A DNA stretch of 64,000 nucleotides from Lachnospiraceae bacterium (lineage in GTDB: Bacteria > Bacillota > Clostridia > Lachnospirales > Lachnospiraceae), in contig JAILNS010000025.1 in NCBI GenBank assembly GCA_024691305.1, forward strand, positions 1-64,000. Direction: 5' to 3'. The notes below the pieces were generated by a model. That model was not told the DNA's origin. It made no database searches and saw only the letters and a list, made by a program, of their open reading frames with translations. Each line of letters begins with the position of its first letter. Position 1 is the first letter of the stretch. The position numbers and the translations under genes are program-made. Of the stretch, positions 1-7,375 are shown piece by piece.

Positions 1-1588
1 TGTCGGTTACGCTCGTTACGGTCTCTGTTCCGGATGCATCCACGCTCTTGGTTACCTTGTACGTGTTGGTTCCGGTTACTACTACGTCCTCGTGCCCTGC
101 CAGATGGTAGGTCACTGCCACGGTAGTGTTACCAAGAATCGCATCATAAAGATCCTTATCCTTGACCGGATCAACTGTTCCATAGACATCGCCGGTCACG
201 GTAACGGTCTCTACTCCGGCTGCATTCACGCTCTTGCTTACATGGTATGTATCTGTTCCATCTACTACTACAGCTGTCTTTCCCGTGCCTTCGCCTGTTC
301 CTTCAAGATAGAAAGTCACTGCTGCGTTTGTATTACCTAAAATTGTCTGACCAAGGATACCATTGACATCTACAGGTTTATTATTCTTATCAACGATAGT
401 TTCTGTCTCTTTGCCTGTTCCGTCTACTTTCCTCGTAACAGTATAATTGTTTTCGCCATCGACTGTTACATCTTCGGTGATATGATATGTCTTCTTAACA
501 TCAGAAGAGCCACAGGCCTGTTTTATCAGTTCAAATAAAGATCCGGAAGTGTAATCTTGCTTATCTCCATTTGCGTCAATTTTGGTGACTGTATACTGAT
601 CCTCTTTAACAGCATTTCCTTTTTCGTCGAGTACGGGTTGCCCTTGTTCGTCAACCTTGTCAGCCTTTTCGATTTTTACTTCGAAAGTATCACCCTCATT
701 TATTCCAAGGTTGTTGGCATCTAATTTGGTTGTATTGCCATTTTCATCAGTATAATTAATGAAAGTATCGGTTATTTCTATATCGGAGAGAGTTATTATG
801 GTCATTTTAGTAACATGACCGTTAGAGTCGGTTTCCGTAGCTGTATTGGTATCATTGCTCTGAGAATCTGTTCCGGCTGTGCCACCGTTCTGAGCCATTT
901 CCTGCTCAAGAGCAGCCTCAGTAGCCTCAGCCACAGCCTTATCATCGGTTGTAACTACGGTCGTGGTGGTAGTGTTATTCTCATAGTAAGGATCCGCAGT
1001 GTTATCAGGATCACTGAGAGAATCATAATATCCACTGGTCTCAGTGTAATTATTTACATTAGCAGTGATAGGGTTTCCATCAGGGCCAAGTACGGGATTG
1101 TTGTTCTGGTCGACCTGAGTTGCTTCAGCTGTGGGGCCGTTTACAACTTCCTTTGTCTGAACATCTATTTCCTGATAATAGTTAGGATCTTCTACATGAT
1201 AGTTAGTCTCTGAATACTCTACCGTAGTAGTTGAAGTAGTAGTGGGAGCATTAGGGATTGTCTCATTGTAGACTTCTGTATAAGTAGTCTGATCATATTG
1301 ACCGTAATCCTGAGTTACGGGAGCAGTACTCTGACTCGCATCCAATTCTCCATAATCTGCCGTAGTGTCATGATCGGTCAGATCGGCAGCAACCTGATCA
1401 GCATCTGTACCACTACTGGATGAACTGTTAGGATCCGGGCCGGTAGTACCGGTAGTACCGGTAGTGCCAGTCATCTCGGTAGCTTCTTCAGCCTGTACTG
1501 TCATTGTGCTTCCTGCGAATACCAGGGCTCCTGTCATCAAACAAAAGATACCTTCACGGATACATTTAGGGACGTTTTTCTGCTTCAT
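1..1588 (-). CDS. Secreted repeat-containing surface protein (C-terminus beyond window)
   Basis: This frame is missing from the ORF track because it runs open off the left edge. It starts at ATG 1588 behind a GGAGAG ribosome binding site. A signal peptide (MKQKNVPKCIREG, then a hydrophobic stretch ending near TVQAEE) implies export. The mature part begins with a Thr/Gly and Ser run (TGTTGTTG, then SSSSSG) followed by about 200 residues rich in Thr, Asn and Asp. Towards the window edge there are tandem repeats of about 62-66 residues with a core like TYHVSKSVNAAGVETVT, joined by ILGNT-containing linkers. In-phase Tyr-Lys/His-Val positions at 53, 239 and 437 show the period. No catalytic domain is visible. 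It is probably a wall-associated adhesin-like or stalk protein; the anchor would lie outside the window. Presence of a gene is firm, function is not. Confidence 0.8.
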   Translation of the reverse strand, partial: MKQKNVPKCIREGIFCLMTGALVFAGSTMTVQAEEATEMTGTTGTTGTTGPDPNSSSSSGTDADQVAADLTDHDTTADYGELDASQSTAPVTQDYGQYDQTTYTEVYNETIPNAPTTTSTTTVEYSETNYHVEDPNYYQEIDVQTKEVVNGPTAEATQVDQNNNPVLGPDGNPITANVNNYTETSGYYDSLSDPDNTADPYYENNTTTTTVVTTDDKAVAEATEAALEQEMAQNGGTAGTDSQSNDTNTATETDSNGHVTKMTIITLSDIEITDTFINYTDENGNTTKLDANNLGINEGDTFEVKIEKADKVDEQGQPVLDEKGNAVKEDQYTVTKIDANGDKQDYTSGSLFELIKQACGSSDVKKTYHITEDVTVDGENNYTVTRKVDGTGKETETIVDKNNKPVDVNGILGQTILGNTNAAVTFYLEGTGEGTGKTAVVVDGTDTYHVSKSVNAAGVETVTVTGDVYGTVDPVKDKDLYDAILGNTTVAVTYHLAGHEDVVVTGTNTYKVTKSVDASGTETVTSVTD

Positions 1589-1786
1589 GGTTTCTCTCCT
1601 TATCTGATCAATTACCGAACCAATAAATAACAATTTTCCTTTTTCGAAATGCCACTCTACTTAATCTGAATTTACGAAATTTACGAAAACGTTTAAGTAA
1701 AAGTGTGCAATATAATGTCTTCTAATTATTAAGACAAATTATAAATGGCTTAAGGTCCAAAAGTTTATATGTACTTTTAGCCAAAA

Positions 1787-1841
1787 AATTATGGTCCTGA
1801 TTGTGCAAAATATCGAACAATTTGCAAGGTGGACCATAATT
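1787..1841. repeat. Perfect 11-bp inverted repeat in the gap before the surface-protein gene
   Basis: The arms AATTATGGTCC (1787-1797) and GGACCATAATT (1831-1841) are perfectly complementary. A shorter inner pair (GCAAA/TTTGC) extends the structure. A second small inverted repeat (AAAAGT/ACTTTT) lies at 1759-1778. The element sits in the 392-bp interval between the 1981-3666 gene and the surface-protein gene on the minus strand. It has no T-tract, so it is not a typical intrinsic terminator; an operator or mRNA hairpin is possible. I see no gene in this interval. Confidence 0.5.
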
Positions 1842-1980
1842 TGTGTAAGTACCGTTTATAGTACACAATATGTGGTTTTATACCCGGTTTCCTTGCTATA
1901 TTACATTAGCATCAAAAAAGAAAGAATTACCGGGTTGTGCACGAAATGTTAAAATTAGTACACGAGTTGTAAAAAATCTT

Positions 1981-3666
1981 CTAAAGTAATGCTTTAACCT
2001 CATCATAATGGCGATATAGAGCGATATATGCACCGCAAAAATGCTGAACATCATCAATCCTGACCCTGTATCCGTCATGACGAACGAAGAATGATCCTTT
2101 ATATTTGGAAGGTTTGGAGAAATACATAACATACTCCGGATATCCGTATCCATTTAACATATGATGTGCTCTGTGCATTATTGTTTCCGCAAACCTGTGT
2201 GCGTTAAAATTCTTTAAGTAAGCGACCTCTGCTTTTTCATCAATGATCCGCTTATAGGTTTCAAAACCTGCCATGAGCATCTCAAGATAAGTATGATATG
2301 TAGTCGGCTGCTTATATATTATCTCCAGATTCAATGCGATATTCCTAAGTGCGAACTCATAATACTTTTCTTCTTTTATATATAATGTAAGTTCATTGAC
2401 CGCATACGCTACCCAGTGGTCCATATGAGAAATATAGTTTGCTTCTATGAAATGATCCACGGCCCTGCGTGCGCCTTCGAGCCAAAGTTTAGAGCCGGTC
2501 ATGCTGTGAAGTCTGCAAAGTGCAAAGGTGGCTTCACCGTCATAATAAACCGTACGGAACTGGTCCTTTATAGTCCTGGTATCTGCATTGAGCACATGCA
2601 CATAAGTCCCATCGGGATTCATCATCTTAAGTATTCCACGACCGAGTTCCTCGCACAGATGTACATACTCATCCGTCTCGTATATGCGCATATACTGGCT
2701 GAGAGTAATGATCGCAACTCCGTTTCCGCCGAGCTTTATTTCGTTTGCATTTCTTTCTATAAGATATGCTGTACCGTCATCGAAGTGTTCGATCTGACTT
2801 ATCATATACTTGATAGCAGCCTGACAGGTCTTGTAGGTCTCGGGATTTCTCTCGATCTCGGCAGAGCAGACAAGACTCCATATAGTGGATGAATGACGCA
2901 TGATGTTATATCCGGGGATCAGTTTGTCGTAGATAGGATAAAAACCGTAATCGAAGCTTCCGTCCTTGTGGAGCTGATTAGAAAGATAACGCATCGCAGT
3001 GCCGACTATATACTTGATTTCTTTAGGTGTAACCTCATCAATCATGCGTCGTCCGCAATTTAATCCTTCTATATATAAAGTATAAGTACGATCCCTGTCG
3101 TCTATGAACCAGCTTGCACAATCAAACAGGATAAGTTTACGCGGTGTCTTAAGAATGACATCGTCATCCCTTTTCATAGTGTAATCGTTGAAAGTTCTAA
3201 GATCCAAAACCTTTTGCTTATAATTAAGAAGCCTGTTTCCGTTAAGTTCCGCTTCGGTATAGGCATAAACAAATTTTTTATCTAGGGATATTCCGCGTCT
3301 GAAGAACTCATTGTATGACGAGAACATATCATTAACCGCATCCTGGGGATCGACTTCCTCGGATTTAATGACTATCTGCAGTTCGACCCATTTAGGTTCT
3401 ATATCAAACTGTTTAACACCTGACTTTGCTTTTTCACAAGTGTTCTCTATCGCCTGAGACAGGCTTGTAGCTGATGCGTGGAATACATGCGCACGATCGT
3501 GCGTATTGCAGACTGCTATGAATGCAGCGAAATATTTTCCGTCATCCGAATCAAGCATTGCAGGGGATATCTCCTGCTCATACATATCAACCGGCTTTTC
3601 GAAAAAAGCATGATCCTTAAGCGTCTTAAGCTTAGCCGAAAGTTCCTTCTCGTAACTCTTCCCCAT
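1981..3666 (-). CDS. Protein of unknown function with helical-toroid-like C-terminal half
   Basis: 561 residues from ATG 3666, preceded by GGGGGT; the track's longer start at 3696 is a GTG without a ribosome site. No signal peptide or membrane segment is visible, so it is probably cytoplasmic. The N-terminal 200 residues form a mixed alpha/beta region I do not recognise. From about residue 200 the sequence shows repeating helix pairs with aromatic, Asp and Gly turns (HKDGSFDYGFYP, DGTAYLIERNANE, YYDGEATFALCRL), the pattern of an (alpha/alpha)6 toroid as in glycoside hydrolases or uronyl epimerases. Catalytic residues cannot be assigned. It stands alone, upstream of the surface-protein gene on the same strand. 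A carbohydrate-active role is inference only. Confidence 0.7.
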   Translation of the reverse strand: MGKSYEKELSAKLKTLKDHAFFEKPVDMYEQEISPAMLDSDDGKYFAAFIAVCNTHDRAHVFHASATSLSQAIENTCEKAKSGVKQFDIEPKWVELQIVIKSEEVDPQDAVNDMFSSYNEFFRRGISLDKKFVYAYTEAELNGNRLLNYKQKVLDLRTFNDYTMKRDDDVILKTPRKLILFDCASWFIDDRDRTYTLYIEGLNCGRRMIDEVTPKEIKYIVGTAMRYLSNQLHKDGSFDYGFYPIYDKLIPGYNIMRHSSTIWSLVCSAEIERNPETYKTCQAAIKYMISQIEHFDDGTAYLIERNANEIKLGGNGVAIITLSQYMRIYETDEYVHLCEELGRGILKMMNPDGTYVHVLNADTRTIKDQFRTVYYDGEATFALCRLHSMTGSKLWLEGARRAVDHFIEANYISHMDHWVAYAVNELTLYIKEEKYYEFALRNIALNLEIIYKQPTTYHTYLEMLMAGFETYKRIIDEKAEVAYLKNFNAHRFAETIMHRAHHMLNGYGYPEYVMYFSKPSKYKGSFFVRHDGYRVRIDDVQHFCGAYIALYRHYDEVKALL

Positions 3667-3769
3667 ATTTACCCCCAATGTATCTGATTGATACACTACT
3701 ATAGTTTACCAAATACATCGTGAGAAAACAATGGAGTATATTTGAGATATAATTCCGAGATCGTGATTC

Positions 3770-4311
3770 TTACGTCTTATCTTTTTTCCTCTTTTGGGCC
3801 GCCTCTAAAACATCTGCTATATTTCCCCGTTTCAAAAGTACCGGGTATCTGTCATCTAATTCTTTAAGTATTATGTGATTATTTATCTCCGAAGATCTTG
3901 TACCTGTATACAGTTCTTCGATATCTTCACATGAAAAAATACTGTCAAGAAGTATTCGCGCTTCTTCAGGGTGTGACAGTCGATCAAACCCTCCGTATAA
4001 GTCGTTAACAGCTTTTTCGATCATTTCTTCGGAAATATTTTCTGACCAGATAAATCCTGGTTGATCCATCCGTTTGGCAGCTTATTGTTATCTCCAACAA
4101 TATTTATTGCATCTTTCATAACGGATGATGCCATTATTATCGCGTCGATATCTGTCGTAGATGGTCTGAAACCATACTGAGTAACTATAGCAGCACCGCC
4201 CACCAAAACTATTTCAGCCGGTATTTTTCTTCCGTTTAATTTCTTGAATTCTCTGGCAAGCTGTTCCAACAGAGTATCAATATTCTCTTTTGTAAACACA
4301 ATCTTATCCAT
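3770..4311 (-). pseudogene. Nucleotidyltransferase-like (DUF6036/AbiEii-like) toxin gene, broken by deletion and frameshift
   Basis: Two overlapping ORFs make one damaged gene. The first (4021-4311) starts at an ATG overlapping the stop of the XRE gene (TGATG). It carries the nucleotidyltransferase core LVGGAAIVTQYGFRPSTTDID and reaches LPNGWINQD, then goes out of frame. The second (3770-4069), in another frame, carries what in this family is the distal C-terminal part (AVNDLYGGFDRLSHPEEAR, DDRYPVLLKRGNIADVL). From memory of the family, some 60-70 residues that normally join these parts (the region with the YLIAMKL-type motif) are missing. With the upstream XRE gene it resembles a type IV-like toxin-antitoxin pair whose toxin has been destroyed. 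The size of the deletion is inferred, not measured. Confidence 0.65.
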
Positions 4312-4865
4312 CACAAAACCTCGCACTCTACAATGTTATATTCCAGAAATTCAGGAATAGCATGACTCAGTGCTTCTTTGTATGAATCTTTTGCAAGCAG
4401 TTTGTTGGAAAGTTCCGTATCCGCCGGATATATCTTCTTTTCCAACTTATATTTTCTGATCTCATTATATTCTTCACATAACGGAAGTTCGTTGCGTTTA
4501 CTCAGATAATCCAGCATAGCAAGCATATAAAAAGATTCTGCTCTCATATCAAGCTTCCAGTAATGTTCTATTACCCCCGATTCCAGTGTATTTATGACAT
4601 AATCGATCTCACCCATTCTTTTGACAAGATGGCACTGCTCGCTTCTAAACAGTGCAAACGAATAATTTTTATCACATAGTGTCATGAATTCATCAATGCT
4701 CAGATTAAGTGCATCCGATATTTTCTTGATCACTCCGAGTGCACAATTCAATATATCGACCTTGCCATTTACAATATTGAATACCGTAGGATATGCAACC
4801 TTGGCATCATTTGCCAGTTTGTATATTGATATGCCTTTATCTTCAAGATATTTCTTTATATACAT
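4311..4865 (-). CDS. XRE-family HTH protein, antitoxin-like partner of the nucleotidyltransferase
   Basis: 184 residues. Residues 1-65 form an XRE helix-turn-helix (YLEDKGISIYKLANDAKV, then AYPTVFNIVNGK). The remaining 120 residues are helical and resemble the extensions found in antitoxins encoded before DUF6036-type nucleotidyltransferases. The start at 4865 follows GGCGGTG. The stop overlaps the start of the nucleotidyltransferase remnant, so the two were translationally coupled. It probably represses its own promoter: a tandem direct repeat lies just upstream. The gene looks intact although its partner is broken. Confidence 0.7.
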   Translation of the reverse strand: MYIKKYLEDKGISIYKLANDAKVAYPTVFNIVNGKVDILNCALGVIKKISDALNLSIDEFMTLCDKNYSFALFRSEQCHLVKRMGEIDYVINTLESGVIEHYWKLDMRAESFYMLAMLDYLSKRNELPLCEEYNEIRKYKLEKKIYPADTELSNKLLAKDSYKEALSHAIPEFLEYNIVECEVL

Positions 4866-4890
4866 ATCTTCACCGCCTTAGGCAATATTG

Positions 4891-4924
4891 TATACGCAAA
4901 ATTATATATACGCAAGATTATATA
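4891..4924 (-). promoter_or_regulatory. Tandem 16-bp-period direct repeat in the XRE gene promoter
   Basis: TATACGCAAAATTATATA (4891-4908) is followed by TATACGCAAGATTATATA (4907-4924), 17 of 18 positions identical. The AT-rich block contains TATA-type -10 candidates for the XRE gene on the minus strand. Its position 26-60 bp before the start codon suggests an autoregulatory operator. Confidence 0.5.
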
Positions 4925-4932
4925 TAAATGAG

Positions 4933-4962
4933 GCGAGGCCCCCGCCTAAACGAGGGCCCCGC
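4933..4962 (-). terminator. Strong GC-rich terminator-like hairpin after htrA
   Basis: Arms 4933-4944 and 4951-4962 form a 12-bp stem with a six-base loop. Read on the minus strand, the two non-Watson-Crick positions become G-U pairs. The T-tract afterwards is weak (ATTTATATATA). It follows the stop of the HtrA gene by about 40 bp. Confidence 0.55.
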
Positions 4963-5005
4963 GAGGGAAATATGGTAAACAAATGAGGGGTTGTAAGCTT
5001 CTTAT

Positions 5006-6571
5006 TTAGTTTCCGAAGGGAAACGGTATGGTGATTGAAAATCCGTTACCGGACTCATCACTTTCAAAGCCCCATCCGTTTTGTGATTCATCATCAGGTC
5101 TGCCTTCTCCGGGTCTTCCCTGATCGGAATTCTGATCATGATTATCCTGTTGGTTTTCTTCCGTTGAAGGGCTGGGGCCTAAAACTACGTCTACATCTTT
5201 GGTCACATATTCGTTACCGTCTCTGGTTGAGATCGTGATCGTAACGGTTTCTCCGATACTGTATTTATCCAGATAGTCTGTCAGTTCACTGCTTGAGGTA
5301 ACGGTTTTGCCGTTGATACCTGTGATTATATCCTCTTTTTTAAGACCTGCCTTCTCAGCACCCGAGCCTGAAGCTACGTTCGAGATGTATACTCCCTGAG
5401 GCAGACCGTATGTCTGACTGATCTCTTCTGTTACATCGACTATGTTGATCCCAAGATATCCTCTTTCTTCTTCTGCCACATCTTCTCTGGTCTCCTGGTT
5501 CATCATGCTCTCTACTTCACCGGAGATCTCGGATATCGGTATCGCATAACCCATATTCTCAACTGTGGTACCGCCGATCATCGCGGTGTTGATACCGATC
5601 AGTTCGCCCTGCATATTGAAGAGTGCACCACCGGAGTTACCGGGATTTATGGCTGCATCTGTCTGGATGTATACATTGTTGTCTGTTGCTCCGCTCGTAT
5701 CTTCTATAGTACGGTTAAGTGCGGAAACAATACCTGTCGTAACCGACTGGCCATAGCCGAGTGCATTACCTATGGCAACAACCTGCTCACCAAGCATCAG
5801 ATCATCTGAACTGCCTACCGTAGCTACTGTGATCTTGGACAGGATATCTTCCGAAAGGTCATCAGTTTCGATAGCTATAACGGCGATGTCTCTTGCTGCA
5901 TCATAGTCTTTTACGGTTGCATAAATAACTTCGTTATTGTCTATCGAACCTGCACCTTCTTCCCAACTGAAAACTACCGAAAGTGACTGGTTGCCTTCTA
6001 CTACGTGGTAGTTGGTAAGTATCAGGAGTTCTTCGTCGGTTTGTCCTATGATGACACCGCTGCCTGCTCCCTCGGTGTCCTGAGTGAATGTTCCCCACAT
6101 GCTCTGGATCTCGGTCACACCGTAGTTGGTGATCGCAACAACACTTGATAAACAGTTCTGTGCTATCTGCGCGGGAGTCATCGTATCACTAGTCGCTGTC
6201 GTCGGAAGCATGGATTCGAGTTTGGATTCCTTGTCCTCGTCTGTCTTGGTAAGCTCGATCTTGTTGTCATCCTCTTTGTCAGCAAAAAGAGAATCTGCCG
6301 TCTCTTCTGTGGCTTCTTTACCGGAACCTGAGTTTCTTGCACTTAAGTATGCATAAGATACTCCCGAACCTACAAGTAAACCGACAAGTGTAAGAGCTAT
6401 GCATCCTGCTACTATTTTGCCTGTTTTCTTTTTGGGGGGCTGGCTGTTAACCATATCCGGGCCTGCTGTGTATCCTGTATAGTCTGTATAACTTCCGCTC
6501 GGCGGAGTAACATATGCGTTCTGCTGATTCTGCTGATCGCTGTTCATCTTTCCGTATTCATTCTCATACAT
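5006..6571 (-). CDS. HtrA/DegP-like membrane-anchored serine protease with PDZ domain
   Basis: 521 residues, start at 6571 behind GAGGAGG. A Gln/Asn-rich cytoplasmic N-terminus of about 48 residues precedes one membrane helix (IVAGCIALTLVGLLVGSGV). After an acidic linker comes a trypsin-like domain with the catalytic triad: His in LTNYHVV, Asp in YDAARDIAVI, and Ser in INPGNSGGALFN. A PDZ domain follows (LGINIVDVTEE through KEDIITGINGKTV), then a low-complexity acidic tail ending in a hydrophobic FSITIPFPFGN. The family degrades or refolds damaged exported proteins at the outer face of the membrane. It stands alone between the two small toxin-antitoxin-like modules. The specific paralogue (HtrA, HtrB or YyxA) cannot be decided. 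Confidence 0.93.
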   Translation of the reverse strand: MYENEYGKMNSDQQNQQNAYVTPPSGSYTDYTGYTAGPDMVNSQPPKKKTGKIVAGCIALTLVGLLVGSGVSYAYLSARNSGSGKEATEETADSLFADKEDDNKIELTKTDEDKESKLESMLPTTATSDTMTPAQIAQNCLSSVVAITNYGVTEIQSMWGTFTQDTEGAGSGVIIGQTDEELLILTNYHVVEGNQSLSVVFSWEEGAGSIDNNEVIYATVKDYDAARDIAVIAIETDDLSEDILSKITVATVGSSDDLMLGEQVVAIGNALGYGQSVTTGIVSALNRTIEDTSGATDNNVYIQTDAAINPGNSGGALFNMQGELIGINTAMIGGTTVENMGYAIPISEISGEVESMMNQETREDVAEEERGYLGINIVDVTEEISQTYGLPQGVYISNVASGSGAEKAGLKKEDIITGINGKTVTSSSELTDYLDKYSIGETVTITISTRDGNEYVTKDVDVVLGPSPSTEENQQDNHDQNSDQGRPGEGRPDDESQNGWGFESDESGNGFSITIPFPFGN

Positions 6572-6775
6572 GATCTTTTCCTCCTCACTTACTTGGGTTC
6601 CTGTGTGGCCTGCGTTCGTGTGGCCAGTTTGCCGGGCCGCCGCGTATTTTGGTGACCACGGGGCCTGCTTTCGTAGGTTGTATCGCCGGAACCTTTCGTT
6701 TGTATGACACGAATATAAATCTTCTTTTTGATAGAATTGTGGTGTAATTGTGAAAAAAGTGTGTCCTATAAAAAA

Positions 6776-6812
6776 TACATCGAGGATAGTATATTCAGGC
6801 TACCTCGATGTA
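6776..6812 (-). terminator. Terminator of the HigA-like module
   Basis: Perfect 10-bp arms TACATCGAGG (6776-6785) and CCTCGATGTA (6803-6812). On the minus strand the stem is followed by TTTTTTATAG. It lies 30 bp after the antitoxin stop codon. The 270-bp gap beyond it (6572-6841) is the htrA upstream region; it includes a GC-rich stretch with a repeated GTGTGGCC but no gene I can see. Confidence 0.75.
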
Positions 6813-6841
6813 CGTTCTAAAAAAAGATTATGATTTGATGT

Positions 6842-7156
6842 TTAATTCACTGAAATAAAGGACATCTCGCTTTCTTTTCCTTGTTCCAGCATATATATCA
6901 ACCTATACGCAGGACCTGTAGGATGTGTACGGCCTAATTCCCAAGCTTCTACAGTCTTTTTAGATACCCCCATATAGTTGGCAAATACCGATTGAGTCAT
7001 TCCTGCTCTATTGCGTATAGCTTTTATTTCCTCATTAGTATATTTCTTTACAGGTGCTATCATCAAAACTTGAGTTTTAGCTTTACCTATCCCTTTTTCA
7101 TTATCAATTGCTTCCTCTAAGCCTGCTTTTAAATCTTCAAACAATGTACTATTCAT
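6842..7156 (-). CDS. HigA/YiaG-like XRE antitoxin
   Basis: 104 residues with a C-terminal XRE helix-turn-helix (IKAIRNRAGMTQSVFANYMG, then VSKKTVEAWELGR), the arrangement typical of antitoxins encoded second behind RelE-type toxins. Its start overlaps the last 8 bp of the toxin remnant (AATGAATAG), indicating translational coupling. A palindrome in the module's promoter is a likely operator. The gene appears intact while the toxin in front of it is shortened. Confidence 0.8.
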   Translation of the reverse strand: MNSTLFEDLKAGLEEAIDNEKGIGKAKTQVLMIAPVKKYTNEEIKAIRNRAGMTQSVFANYMGVSKKTVEAWELGRTHPTGPAYRLIYMLEQGKESEMSFISVN

Positions 7157-7340
7157 TATTTTTCCCTCGGTTATTCTTAACTTCTTCCTTAAGAGCCTTA
7201 ACTAGTTTCGGATCTTTTAGAAGCATTATCTGTAAAGAAAGCAGTTCATCTTCTCCCAACCCAATTTCAGCCCATCTTTTAGAGAATATTGGCACTTCGA
7301 TAAATGTTCTTATTAAACCATCAGAATATAAATCTTTCAT
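7149..7340 (-). pseudogene. RelE/HigB-like toxin with in-frame loss of its core
   Basis: The N-terminus FIEVPIFSKRW, then LQIMLLKDPK, matches the opening of RelE-type (PF06296-like) toxins as I know them. The next residues, LVKALKEEVKNNRGK, match the very end of that family. The usual middle (GTGGLRK, GRGKSGG, and the AYxKNEK strand that carries the catalytic residues) is absent, so about 50 residues seem to have been deleted in frame. The start was set at ATG 7340, because the track's 7382 lies inside the promoter. The remnant is probably non-toxic but may still fold with, or help translate, the antitoxin. Confidence 0.65.
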
Positions 7341-7346
7341 ACTCTT

Positions 7347-7375
7347 ATGGTATACCCTACATTGTAGGGTGTCAA
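7347..7375 (-). promoter_or_regulatory. Toxin-antitoxin promoter with a palindromic operator between -35 and -10
   Basis: On the minus strand TTGACA (7375-7370) and TACCAT (7352-7347) are spaced 17 bp apart. The spacer contains the palindrome CCCTACAATGTAGGG (7-bp arms around one base, 7355-7369). A repressor bound here would block RNA polymerase directly, as expected for an autoregulating antitoxin. The -35 box overlaps the TGA stop codon of mfd. Confidence 0.75.

Noticed and set aside
92-1213. Plus-strand ORFs opposite the surface-protein gene (92-340, 815-1213)
   Set aside because: They are shadows of the open minus-strand frame, which has a signal peptide, ribosome site and coherent repeats.
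6598-6680. GC-rich stretch with repeated GTGTGGCC upstream of htrA
   Set aside because: Composition stands out but it shows no ORF, no consistent hairpin and no match elsewhere in the window.
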